This document shows, in pieces, positions 1 through 6,041 of a stretch of DNA of 7,859 nt. A model generated the notes under the pieces. It made no database searches. It had not been told where the DNA came from and saw only the letters and a list, made by a program, of their open reading frames with translations. The DNA is from an uncultured Mycoplasmatota bacterium. GTDB taxonomy: Bacteria; Bacillota_I; Bacilli_A; RF39; UBA660. A program made the position numbers and the translations under genes. The stretch lies in contig CAMYRF010000034.1 of NCBI GenBank assembly GCA_947296775.1, forward strand, positions 1 to 7,859, given 5' to 3'. Each line of letters begins with the position of its first letter. The first letter of the stretch is position 1.

Positions 1-480
1 GTCAAACATTGAAGCATGATTTTGATAATCAGTTATTAATTCTGAAAGTGAATTATTTATAACCATGTCTAATTCTTTTGAGTAACCCATTTTCTTTTTA
101 TGATATTTATATTCTTGTTTATCTAAAATTTTAAAACTTCCATTTGGAAAAATTCGCAAATCTAAATCGTAATCTATATATTTTATTGTACCTTCTTCTA
201 TTATAAAAGGTGTGGCTATATTACAATAATAAGTTACTCCTTCTTTTTTTAATTGGACAATTATGTTATACCATTTATCTTTAAAAAAATACATAACCGC
301 GGGTTCTTTAGTCCTCCATGTGTTCCCTTGCGCTTCTATTACTAATGTTTTTTCGTTTCCAAATACTATATAATCTTTCTTTATATCTAATACAACAGCT
401 TCATCCCAACAGCGATGGACTTTCCCATCGTGTTTGTAGCACTGTATTTGCAGTCTATCTCCTACTTTTAATTTTTTCAT
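1..480 (-). CDS. ntdP: Nucleoside tri-/diphosphate phosphatase, DUF402 (NtdP/YgaC family), 3'-truncated by window edge
   Basis: My translation of the minus strand from the ATG at 480 stays open for 160 codons to the window edge. The N-terminus MKKLKVGDRLQIQCYKHDG, then HRCWDE (22-27), TWRTKEPAVMYF (54-65), YYCNIATPF (84-92) and KYIDYDLDLRIFPNG (100-114), is characteristic of DUF402 proteins of the NtdP/YgaC type. These are cytosolic, metal-dependent enzymes that hydrolyse nucleoside tri- and diphosphates. The residues expected to bind metal appear present: Asn87, Asp103, Asp105, Asp107, Asp120 and Glu123. Arg23 is the likely catalytic residue. These assignments come from memory of the family. 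Relatives are about 175-180 residues, so roughly 15-20 residues are missing at the left edge. The start is supported by AGGAAG at 488-493, 7 bases upstream. The gene lies 80 bases after the S41 protease with no terminator between, so read-through from it is plausible. Confidence 0.88.
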   Translation of the reverse strand, partial: MKKLKVGDRLQIQCYKHDGKVHRCWDEAVVLDIKKDYIVFGNEKTLVIEAQGNTWRTKEPAVMYFFKDKWYNIIVQLKKEGVTYYCNIATPFIIEEGTIKYIDYDLDLRIFPNGSFKILDKQEYKYHKKKMGYSKELDMVINNSLSELITDYQNHASMFD

Positions 481-500
481 CTAACCACTTCCTATATATT

Positions 501-529
501 ATTATAACTGTTTTTCAACCAAAAAGAAA
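501..529 (-). promoter_or_regulatory. Possible weak promoter for ntdP
   Basis: The minus strand carries a perfect TATAAT at 501-506. At 17-base spacing the -35 position (524-529) reads TTTCTT, a poor match, and there is no TG extension. Transcription would start within a few bases of the AGGAAG ribosome binding site, giving a very short leader. It may be functional, or ntdP may depend on read-through from the protease gene. Confidence 0.3.
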
Positions 530-560
530 ACATTCTTATTTATTTTTGCTCTCTCAGTTT

Positions 561-1853
561 CTATTTTATTAATTCTTTTAGCGCCGTTTGTAATTGATTG
601 TCATTTTCTTCAGTAGGGTTTTTCGTGTATTCATCTGATAGTTCTATTTTGATGTTTGGTTCGATTCCTTTTTGATCAATCCAATTACCTTTTGAGGTTA
701 ACCAGTTTTTTGTGGTTAGTTTGTATTTGTCGCCGTTTGTCAAATCCTGAAGTTCTTGAACAGTGCCTTTACCATAAGTTTTTTCACCGATTACTATCGC
801 CCCATCTTGTTCCATTAAAGCCGAGGTTAATATTTCAGACGCTGACGCACTAGAACCATTTACAAGAATAGCGATTTTTAATTTTTGATCTTTTTTACCT
901 TTGGAATAATATTTGGTAGTTACTCCTTGTTTTTGAATTTGATAAATAGGGTGGCTAGAATCTAGAAATAAAGATATTATATTTTCGGCAGTTGATAAGT
1001 ACCCACCAGAATTATCACGTAAATCAATTATTAGTGAATTTACTTTCTCTTTTTGTAGGGCTTCAAATTTCTTTTTAAATTGTTCATATGTGTTATTAGC
1101 AAAAATGCTAATTCTTATATATCCAATCTTTTGTGAATTATATGTATATGTTTTTGATTGGACTGATTGCAGTTTAATATTTGTTCTGGTGACTGTTGTT
1201 TTATATTCTTTTCCATTCCTTATATATACTAGGCTTATTTTACTGTATTTATTTTTATCTATTAATTCAACAAAATCGCTAGTTCGCATTTTACTTACGT
1301 CTTTACCATTTGCTTTTATTATTATATCGCCAGTTGTTAATCCGGCTTTGTCAGCAGGGCTTTCTTTAAACACTCTATTGATTATAATATTTCCTGCCTC
1401 ATCGTTGTATATTTCGATTCCAATTCCCTCATAGCTACCTTCTAATGAAATGTTAAAATTTTTGGCAGCGTTAGAATCTAGAAATGTTGAATTTTTATCT
1501 AATTTTGTAAGTATTCCTTCTAATGCGGCATCTAGCAGTTCTTCTTTATTGATGTCACCATTATAATTATCTAATATATATTGATAATTTTTTATAAAAT
1601 CTTGTAGTTCGGCTTCGACTAGTTCCCCATGACTATTGAATATTTTGTAAGTAAATAATCCACCTAACGTTAGGCTCACTACAACAGTTATAAGCATCAA
1701 GCCAACTACTTCAGTTGTTTTGAATACTTTTGGCCTTGCTTTTTTTATTTTGGGACTTTTTTTGTTTTCTGTTTTTGGTGTTTCTTCATCTCCCATCGCT
1801 TTAGCGAGTTTATGAAGTTTTTCTGTTGTGGCTTGTTCTACTTTCTTTGGCAT
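561..1853 (-). CDS. Membrane-anchored S41 C-terminal processing peptidase (CtpA/CtpB-like) with PDZ domain
   Basis: This is a 430-residue carboxyl-terminal processing protease. Residues 1-43 are a Lys-rich cytosolic segment. Residues about 46-70 form one transmembrane helix, so the rest lies outside the membrane. A helical region (70-135) precedes a PDZ domain (about 135-225) containing YEGIGIEI and SPADKAGLTTGD. The S41 protease core spans about 230-400. The catalytic Ser337 lies in SSASASEI and Lys362 in TYGKGTVQ. The 25-residue spacing matches the Ser-Lys pair of Tsp, CtpB and D1 protease, and Gln366 fits the third catalytic position of CtpB, so it should be active. Such enzymes trim or degrade secreted and membrane proteins; the substrate here is unknown. 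The start at 1853 is preferred over an in-frame ATG at 1883, because the latter lacks a ribosome binding site and sits almost at the predicted transcription start. It has its own promoter, and ntdP follows 80 bases later. Confidence 0.93.
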   Translation of the reverse strand: MPKKVEQATTEKLHKLAKAMGDEETPKTENKKSPKIKKARPKVFKTTEVVGLMLITVVVSLTLGGLFTYKIFNSHGELVEAELQDFIKNYQYILDNYNGDINKEELLDAALEGILTKLDKNSTFLDSNAAKNFNISLEGSYEGIGIEIYNDEAGNIIINRVFKESPADKAGLTTGDIIIKANGKDVSKMRTSDFVELIDKNKYSKISLVYIRNGKEYKTTVTRTNIKLQSVQSKTYTYNSQKIGYIRISIFANNTYEQFKKKFEALQKEKVNSLIIDLRDNSGGYLSTAENIISLFLDSSHPIYQIQKQGVTTKYYSKGKKDQKLKIAILVNGSSASASEILTSALMEQDGAIVIGEKTYGKGTVQELQDLTNGDKYKLTTKNWLTSKGNWIDQKGIEPNIKIELSDEYTKNPTEENDNQLQTALKELIK

Positions 1854-1861
1854 ATTATCAT

Positions 1862-1867
1862 CCTTCT
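1862..1867 (-). promoter_or_regulatory. Ribosome binding site deciding the S41 protease start
   Basis: AGAAGG on the minus strand lies 8 bases before the ATG at 1853. The upstream in-frame ATG at 1883 has no purine-rich site before it. This site therefore favours the 430-residue product beginning MPKKVEQ. Confidence 0.75.
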
Positions 1868-1893
1868 TTTTTATTCTCGTCATGCATATTTAC

Positions 1894-1922
1894 AGTATAT
1901 CACATATCCGATTTTTACTTAA
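1894..1922 (-). promoter_or_regulatory. Extended -10 promoter for the S41 protease
   Basis: The minus strand reads TGATATACT at 1894-1902, a TGn-extended -10 box with five of six consensus bases. At 17-base spacing the -35 position (1917-1922) is TTAAGT, a weak match, as is usual when TGn is present. Transcription should begin near 1887, giving a leader of about 33 bases. Confidence 0.6.
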
Positions 1923-1990
1923 TGGTTATTTTAAAAATGTTTGATTTTTGGCTTTTGTTTGACATATCTAATTTATAGTATTTTTTATAC

Positions 1991-2026
1991 TTATATAAAA
2001 GAGATATACTTATTTGCATATCTCTT
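1991..2026 (-). terminator. Intrinsic terminator after the cysteine-free membrane protein gene
   Basis: A perfect 9-base inverted repeat (AAGAGATAT at 1999-2007, ATATCTCTT at 2018-2026) encloses a 10-base loop. On the minus strand it is followed by a short T-rich stretch. The stem is AT-rich, so strength is probably moderate. The stop codon of the gene at 2025-2696 overlaps the first stem arm. Confidence 0.65.
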
Positions 2027-2696
2027 AAGCTAACTCATTTAATTTATTTTTGATAGCGTCATGATTATCGCTAACAGTTTCTATTTTTCCATCTTTAATT
2101 TTTACTAGTGTTGTGCCTTTTACTTTAAAGTCTGCCAAATCATCTACATAGTAGTTTTGCTCTTTTCCTAAATATGTTTTATTGAATGAATCAGTTAAAT
2201 TAGCTTTATAAATAGTTGGTGCATCTTCACCGGCTTTTATTGTGGTAATTAATGATTCATATTCTGGTAAACGGTTATCGTCTTCTTCTTCAATTAAAAC
2301 ATAGTAAGTGCCTGGATGGCTAAGCATTGAACCAATCATAATATTTTCGTATTGAATTTCTGTTTTGGTTGCTTCTTCGTTTTGGTTTTGTTCATCTAAT
2401 TTTTCATCAGCTTTATTTGTTGCGATGATCGTAATCCCATAGAATACTAGCATTACACCTGTAACAATTAAAACTATCTTTAATAGTTTAATCATTTCAT
2501 TGTTTGTGCTTGGTTCAATAGTAGTTTTTTCTTTTTTTGGCTTTTCTGTTTTATGTTTTTCTTTCTTTTTTTCTTTTTTTGGTTCTTCTACTACAAATTC
2601 TTCAATTTCTTTGCTTTCTTTTATTATTTCTTTTATTTTTTGATTTTCATTTATTTTTCTTGTGTTTTTTTTGGTATTCTTTTTTTTGTTACTCAT
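2025..2696 (-). CDS. Single-pass membrane protein with charged N-terminal tail and possible cysteine-free thioredoxin-like domain
   Basis: This is a 223-residue protein I do not recognise by name. Residues 1-68 are very rich in Lys and Glu and probably disordered. Residues 69-93 form one hydrophobic helix, followed by an acidic linker (95-113). The C-terminal part (114-222) is compact. Its order recalls a thioredoxin fold: a beta strand TYYVLIEEEDDN (130-141), a helix, a strand TIYKANL (161-167), then FKVKGTTLVKIKDGKIE (190-206) and a final helix. The last strand pair resembles the thioredoxin segment around the cis-proline, but reads GTT where GTP is usual. There is no cysteine in the whole protein, so it cannot be a redox enzyme. 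The fold call is inference. The Lys-rich tail before the helix suggests the C-terminal domain is outside. AGGTGA stands just before the start. The gene lies 48 bases after the lipoprotein gene, with its own promoter between. Confidence 0.85.
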   Translation of the reverse strand: MSNKKKNTKKNTRKINENQKIKEIIKESKEIEEFVVEEPKKEKKKEKHKTEKPKKEKTTIEPSTNNEMIKLLKIVLIVTGVMLVFYGITIIATNKADEKLDEQNQNEEATKTEIQYENIMIGSMLSHPGTYYVLIEEEDDNRLPEYESLITTIKAGEDAPTIYKANLTDSFNKTYLGKEQNYYVDDLADFKVKGTTLVKIKDGKIETVSDNHDAIKNKLNELA

Positions 2697-2713
2697 TATA
2701 TCACCTGGCTACC

Positions 2714-2742
2714 ATTATAACACATTTATTTAAAAATTTAAA
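2714..2742 (-). promoter_or_regulatory. Extended -10 promoter for the cysteine-free membrane protein gene
   Basis: On the minus strand TGTTATAAT (2714-2722) combines a perfect -10 box with a TGn extension. TTTAAA at 2737-2742 is 17 bases upstream and matches four of six -35 bases. Transcription would start near 2707, leaving a leader of about ten bases that begins next to the ribosome binding site at 2701-2706. The -35 box begins three bases past the lipoprotein stop codon. Confidence 0.65.
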
Positions 2743-2744
2743 GT

Positions 2745-3737
2745 TTATTTACTCACTGGCATTGCGGAAACAGAATTGGCAACATTCATTAATTCGTCTT
2801 TACTCATGTTGTCAGCAACGACATAATATTCTATGCCATTTGATACCCAACTAATCATATTGTCTGATACAGCGGCAACACTAGTTGCTAATTGGAATGG
2901 TTCGCCATATACTGATACTATGGCAAGTTCATCTTCGACGTTTGCTGTTTGCTGAACGAACATAAATGGATTTTCTCCTTCAAATGTCATAATTACTCTT
3001 TGGCTATCATCGACTTCTACGACTTCTTTATCAGCGAGTTTGGTATTTTCAGGAATGTACATAGGATATGTGTCTCCTTCTATTTTGCTGACTGTTTTTG
3101 TGGTATTTTCTGTTTTTGCGGTTTTCATATTTTGTTCTAAATTAAAATAGTTATCTTTGAATTCGGCTTTTAAATCGACTTTATTGAAATTCATTTTTAT
3201 TAATATATCGCCTTCTTTATTCATTACTTCTACTTTTTTTGGATTAAGTTTTTTATCGAAATAAATATTTTGTTTTACTAGATCATTATTGTTTGGATAG
3301 TTTACAGTTGTCGTAAAGATATAATTATTGGCTGTTGTTTTGAATTCTTTTTTATCATCATTTTGGATATCACTTAAAAGCGTTTGTAATAGATATGTTT
3401 GAGAATTATTATATGGCCAATCACTTTGGAATTTAAAACTTTTATTTAAGCTTGGAGTTAATACGTATACTCCATCATTGTTTTTTAGGATTATTTGTTC
3501 ATGGTTATTGGTTTTATTTTTTAATGATACTCTAAAATTATCTTCTTTAGTATATGATGCCTCAACATCATATTTATATACATCATCGTTATTTGTTATT
3601 TCTAGTGTTCCTGTTAAATTATAACCTTTAAGATTATTTATCATTTTTTCTAAATCTTTTACTGCGTCTTTTGTACTGTAAGTTCCACAACCAACAAGCA
3701 GTAAACATGCACATAGTATTAAACATATTTTTTTCAT
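2745..3737 (-). CDS. YdcC/LolA-like lipoprotein
   Basis: This is a 330-residue predicted lipoprotein. The signal peptide MKKICLILCACLLLVGCG ends in the lipobox LVGC, making Cys17 the lipidation site. Residues 22-205 resemble the LolA-fold lipoproteins of Bacillota typified by B. subtilis YdcC, and by GerS more distantly. The segment GVYVLTPSLNKSFKF (89-103) followed by QSDWP (104-108) is a hallmark I recall from YdcC. A second domain (about 220-328) starts near YPMYIPENTKL and ends in a helix, MSKDELMNVANSV. It looks like a small DUF4367-type module, which is a tentative match. The fold suggests binding of a hydrophobic ligand or a partner at the outer membrane face; YdcC is described as sporulation-associated, but that role is not shown here. 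ATG 3737 is chosen because it begins directly at the signal peptide and follows GGTGG (3742-3746); an in-frame TTG at 3755 would add six residues. No terminator follows, so it may be co-transcribed with the next gene. Confidence 0.87.
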   Translation of the reverse strand: MKKICLILCACLLLVGCGTYSTKDAVKDLEKMINNLKGYNLTGTLEITNNDDVYKYDVEASYTKEDNFRVSLKNKTNNHEQIILKNNDGVYVLTPSLNKSFKFQSDWPYNNSQTYLLQTLLSDIQNDDKKEFKTTANNYIFTTTVNYPNNNDLVKQNIYFDKKLNPKKVEVMNKEGDILIKMNFNKVDLKAEFKDNYFNLEQNMKTAKTENTTKTVSKIEGDTYPMYIPENTKLADKEVVEVDDSQRVIMTFEGENPFMFVQQTANVEDELAIVSVYGEPFQLATSVAAVSDNMISWVSNGIEYYVVADNMSKDELMNVANSVSAMPVSK

Positions 3738-3765
3738 TTTTCCACCATCTTTCAACTTTCAATTA

Positions 3766-3794
3766 AGTATATGGATGATTTTATGAAATATGAA
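3766..3794 (-). promoter_or_regulatory. Probable promoter for the YdcC-like lipoprotein gene
   Basis: The minus strand has TATACT at 3766-3771 and TTCATA at 3789-3794, separated by 17 bases. That gives five of six and four of six consensus matches. The leader would be about 20 bases. A perfect TTGACA lies further up at 3814-3819, but nothing resembling a -10 box stands at the right distance from it. Confidence 0.5.
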
Positions 3795-3849
3795 TGAATA
3801 TTTTTGATTTTTGTGTCAATAATAAAAACAAAATAGGAAGGAGTGCATT

Positions 3850-4044
3850 ATGGAAATTTTACAAAAGACATGTTTAGTTATTACAATAATTGGTGCGATT
3901 AACTGGGGCCTTATTGGTATTTTTGACTTTAATCTTGTAGAAATGATTTTTGGTTCTAATGGTATAGCTAGAATTGTTTACACATTAGTTGGTATTGCAG
4001 GATTAATTAATATTGGGCTTTTATTCCGTCATTTTCATGATTAA
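3850..4044 (+). CDS. DUF378 (YuzA-like) small membrane protein
   Basis: This 64-residue protein is the only gene on the plus strand. It has two hydrophobic helices, about 8-26 and 40-59. The motifs GAINWGLIGIF (15-25) followed by NLVEMIFG, and RIVYTLVGIAGL (41-52), are typical of DUF378, whose members are usually 60-80 residues. The molecular function of the family is unknown. The start is firm: AGGAAGGAG at 3835-3843 stands 6 bases before the ATG. I found no convincing promoter in the 112-base divergent gap shared with the lipoprotein gene. The gene converges on the DUF308 gene, with a shared terminator between them. Confidence 0.93.
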   Translation: MEILQKTCLVITIIGAINWGLIGIFDFNLVEMIFGSNGIARIVYTLVGIAGLINIGLLFRHFHD

Positions 4045-4074
4045 AAAAACTATCAATTATTTGATAGCTTTTTC
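4045..4074. terminator. Bidirectional terminator between DUF378 and DUF308 genes
   Basis: The inverted repeat CTATCAA (4050-4056) / TTGATAG (4061-4067) has a four-base loop. A-rich bases flank the left side and T-rich bases the right, so both strands end in a U-tract. The DUF308 stop codon (4057-4059) falls in the loop, and the DUF378 stop codon lies just outside the left A-run. Confidence 0.85.
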
Positions 4075-4602
4075 TATTTTGGTATAACTTAATACTGTTA
4101 GTAAATTGGCTAATCCGTCGATTGCTAAGAATATTCCTAACATTCTTATAAGAAGTATTAGTGAATCAAATGGGTTGAATAGTAATAATATACCGAACAC
4201 AAATATAATTGCTGCCGCTACCATCACTTCCCACCAATAGTTATAACCATATTTTTTTAATGTCATAGATGATTGCATTTTTCCAAAGGCATCTACTACT
4301 AATATTACTCCCATGATTATTGGAACAAATGATAAAAATGTTTCTGGGTTTAGAATAATAAATATGCCACATGCGATAAATATGATGGCAATGATTAATA
4401 ATGCCGCTCCTAATGATCCATAAACTTCTGAAGCAATGTATGTATATAATGCTAGTCCACCAACTATTAAGCATAGTGCGCCTATTAGATAGCAAATTGA
4501 ATTACCAACAAACCCTGGCGCAATAAGCATTACAAGTCCTACTATAATATAAAAACCTGACATTATTAATAATGATGATTTTATTTCTTTTAAAAATTCC
4601 AT
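4057..4602 (-). CDS. DUF308 (HdeD-like) integral membrane protein
   Basis: This is a 181-residue protein with about six predicted transmembrane helices (roughly 11-28, 34-56, 62-84, 88-107, 122-142 and 146-172). It resembles the DUF308/HdeD superfamily. A hairpin unit recurs three times: a helix ending in APG (28-30), LNP (84-86) or FNP (142-144), then a short turn and a second Gly-rich helix. The spacing of 56-58 residues fits an internal triplication. HdeD of E. coli is linked to acid resistance, but members in Bacillota have no assigned role and none is claimed here. AGGAGG stands 5 bases before the start. It has its own consensus promoter and terminator, so it is probably monocistronic. 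Confidence 0.88.
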   Translation of the reverse strand: MEFLKEIKSSLLIMSGFYIIVGLVMLIAPGFVGNSICYLIGALCLIVGGLALYTYIASEVYGSLGAALLIIAIIFIACGIFIILNPETFLSFVPIIMGVILVVDAFGKMQSSMTLKKYGYNYWWEVMVAAAIIFVFGILLLFNPFDSLILLIRMLGIFLAIDGLANLLTVLSYTKIEKAIK

Positions 4603-4627
4603 ATTTTCCTCCTATTCTTTTATCTTT

Positions 4628-4656
4628 ATAATAACTTTTTTGGGTTATAATGTCAA
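4628..4656 (-). promoter_or_regulatory. Consensus sigma-A type promoter for the DUF308 gene
   Basis: The minus strand carries a perfect TTGACA at 4651-4656 and TATTAT at 4628-4633 with exactly 17 bases between. This is the best match to the housekeeping consensus in the window. The -35 box follows directly after the U-tract of the cdaR terminator. Confidence 0.8.
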
Positions 4657-4657
4657 G

Positions 4658-4678
4658 AAAAAAACTGCTTTCGCAGTT
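4658..4678 (-). terminator. Intrinsic terminator of the cdaA-cdaR operon
   Basis: On the minus strand AACTGC-GAAA-GCAGTT forms a six-base-pair stem closed by a stable GAAA tetraloop, followed by a run of T. The stem is 4663-4668 and 4673-4678. The cdaR stop codon (4677-4679) overlaps the first arm. Confidence 0.85.
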
Positions 4679-6041
4679 ATTTTTCGACGATTTTTATTTT
4701 TACTTTTTTGGTTTTTGATAAATAACCAACACGTGAGTCTGTTCCTTCTACTTTTACTGGAATTTCATATTCTCCTGGGGTATAATCTTTTAAATCGATG
4801 TAAGCTACTATATCTTCTGCAGTTAATCCTTTTAATACTGAATCAACTCCCTTAACATTTACTGTAACTTTAATATCATTTTCACTAGTTCCTTGAACGC
4901 TATAAGCGTCATTTAGATTTCTAACATCAATATTGATATCTTCGATGTCTTTATCAGTAGAATCTCCTAAAGTGAATTTAAGACTAACGTTATTTAAATT
5001 CATTGATCTAACACCTTTTGGTTTTGTTAAATCTAATTTATATTCTCTATTTTCTTTCAATCCACTAACATCCACTTCAAGCGGGATATATTCTAATTTA
5101 TCTAGAACACTTCTTGAACCATAAACGGTTACATTTGAATCGCTCATGTCGATTGAACTAATTGCTTTACCAAATCCTATTTCTCCTTTTGGAATTATTT
5201 TTATAGGTACTTCTTTACTTGGAGAATCAATTTCTAAATCAACGTTTATTTTTGATGGAACGATTTCAACATCTAGCGTATTACCGTCTTTATCGTATGC
5301 TTTTAGAGGAACGTCTTTTACAGTTATGGTGCCTGCGGATTGATTGGTTAGTTCATCAATGTCTACTAAAGCTTTTACGGTTGCAACTTTTGTTAGACTG
5401 TTGGCAGCGTTTTTATCGTCTGTTCCTTTTATTACTACTTGATCTGCATCTGGTGTGATACTATTGATTACTAGTTTATCATCTAAATTATCTTGATTTA
5501 ACACATCTACGGTTAGGGTTTTTGTTTCTGATACTTTTGTATAGATATTTACATTTGCAACTGATGGATTAACACTGTATTCTATTGAATTTAATGGTTG
5601 ACTGTATTCAATATTTACTTTATGTGGACCAGGTTTTAACCCACTTAGATCAACTACAACTTTTGAGGTTGATGATTGTTTAGCGATGAATAAATCTGAA
5701 CGATTTCCCATAAGGGTTATATCTACTGTTTCTGGAAGCCCTTCAACTACGTAGGCTTCTTCATTATATATTGCTTCTACTTTTTGATCTTTAATAACTT
5801 CGGCTGTTTGGTTTGTAAAAACTATTATTTTTTGGTCAATTATAATAAATACAGCAATAGCGCATAATAATGAAACGAACAATAAGGTATTTTGCTTTGA
5901 AAGCCATCCTTCTAATGTTTTTTCAGAGTTTTCAAAACCGTTTGAAATTTTTACTACTAATCTGGTAATTGGCATGACGATTTTTTTGTCTATGAAGTTT
6001 GCAAATTTTTTAAATATACTTTTTTTTCTAGTTTTCTTCAT
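4677..6041 (-). CDS. cdaR: CdaR (YbbR-domain) regulator of diadenylate cyclase
   Basis: This 454-residue protein is the CdaR/YbbR regulator of CdaA. Residues 1-50 are a basic cytosolic N-terminus. Residues about 52-70 (LLFVSLLCAIAVFIIID) form one transmembrane helix. The remaining extracytoplasmic part holds four YbbR repeats, roughly 85-168, 175-268, 275-358 and 366-452. Each repeat carries a strand such as VTVYGSRSVLDKL, VTVNVKGVDSVLKGL or VDITLMGN, followed by a VDLSGLKPG- or IDLKDYTPG-like turn. In Bacillus and Listeria, CdaR binds CdaA at the membrane and modulates c-di-AMP synthesis. The gene overlaps the end of cdaA, so the two are probably translationally coupled. I prefer ATG 6041 over 6047: AGGAGG (6051-6056) is 9 bases from the former but only 3 from the latter. 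No glmM follows; a terminator closes the operon. Confidence 0.94.
   Translation of the reverse strand: MKKTRKKSIFKKFANFIDKKIVMPITRLVVKISNGFENSEKTLEGWLSKQNTLLFVSLLCAIAVFIIIDQKIIVFTNQTAEVIKDQKVEAIYNEEAYVVEGLPETVDITLMGNRSDLFIAKQSSTSKVVVDLSGLKPGPHKVNIEYSQPLNSIEYSVNPSVANVNIYTKVSETKTLTVDVLNQDNLDDKLVINSITPDADQVVIKGTDDKNAANSLTKVATVKALVDIDELTNQSAGTITVKDVPLKAYDKDGNTLDVEIVPSKINVDLEIDSPSKEVPIKIIPKGEIGFGKAISSIDMSDSNVTVYGSRSVLDKLEYIPLEVDVSGLKENREYKLDLTKPKGVRSMNLNNVSLKFTLGDSTDKDIEDINIDVRNLNDAYSVQGTSENDIKVTVNVKGVDSVLKGLTAEDIVAYIDLKDYTPGEYEIPVKVEGTDSRVGYLSKTKKVKIKIVEK

Noticed and set aside
318..572. 84-residue plus-strand reading frame
   Set aside because: It is antisense to the well-supported ntdP gene and its composition reflects AT-rich complement sequence.
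1854..1883. Upstream start of the S41 protease at ATG 1883
   Set aside because: It has no ribosome binding site and falls at about +4 of the predicted transcript, while ATG 1853 has AGAAGG at 8-base spacing.
3738..3755. TTG start for the lipoprotein, six codons upstream
   Set aside because: It would put Asp and Gly residues before a signal peptide that already begins canonically with MKK at 3737.
3814..3819. Perfect TTGACA on the minus strand as a lipoprotein -35 box
   Set aside because: At 16-18 base spacing no -10-like sequence follows; TTCATA-17-TATACT nearer the gene fits better.
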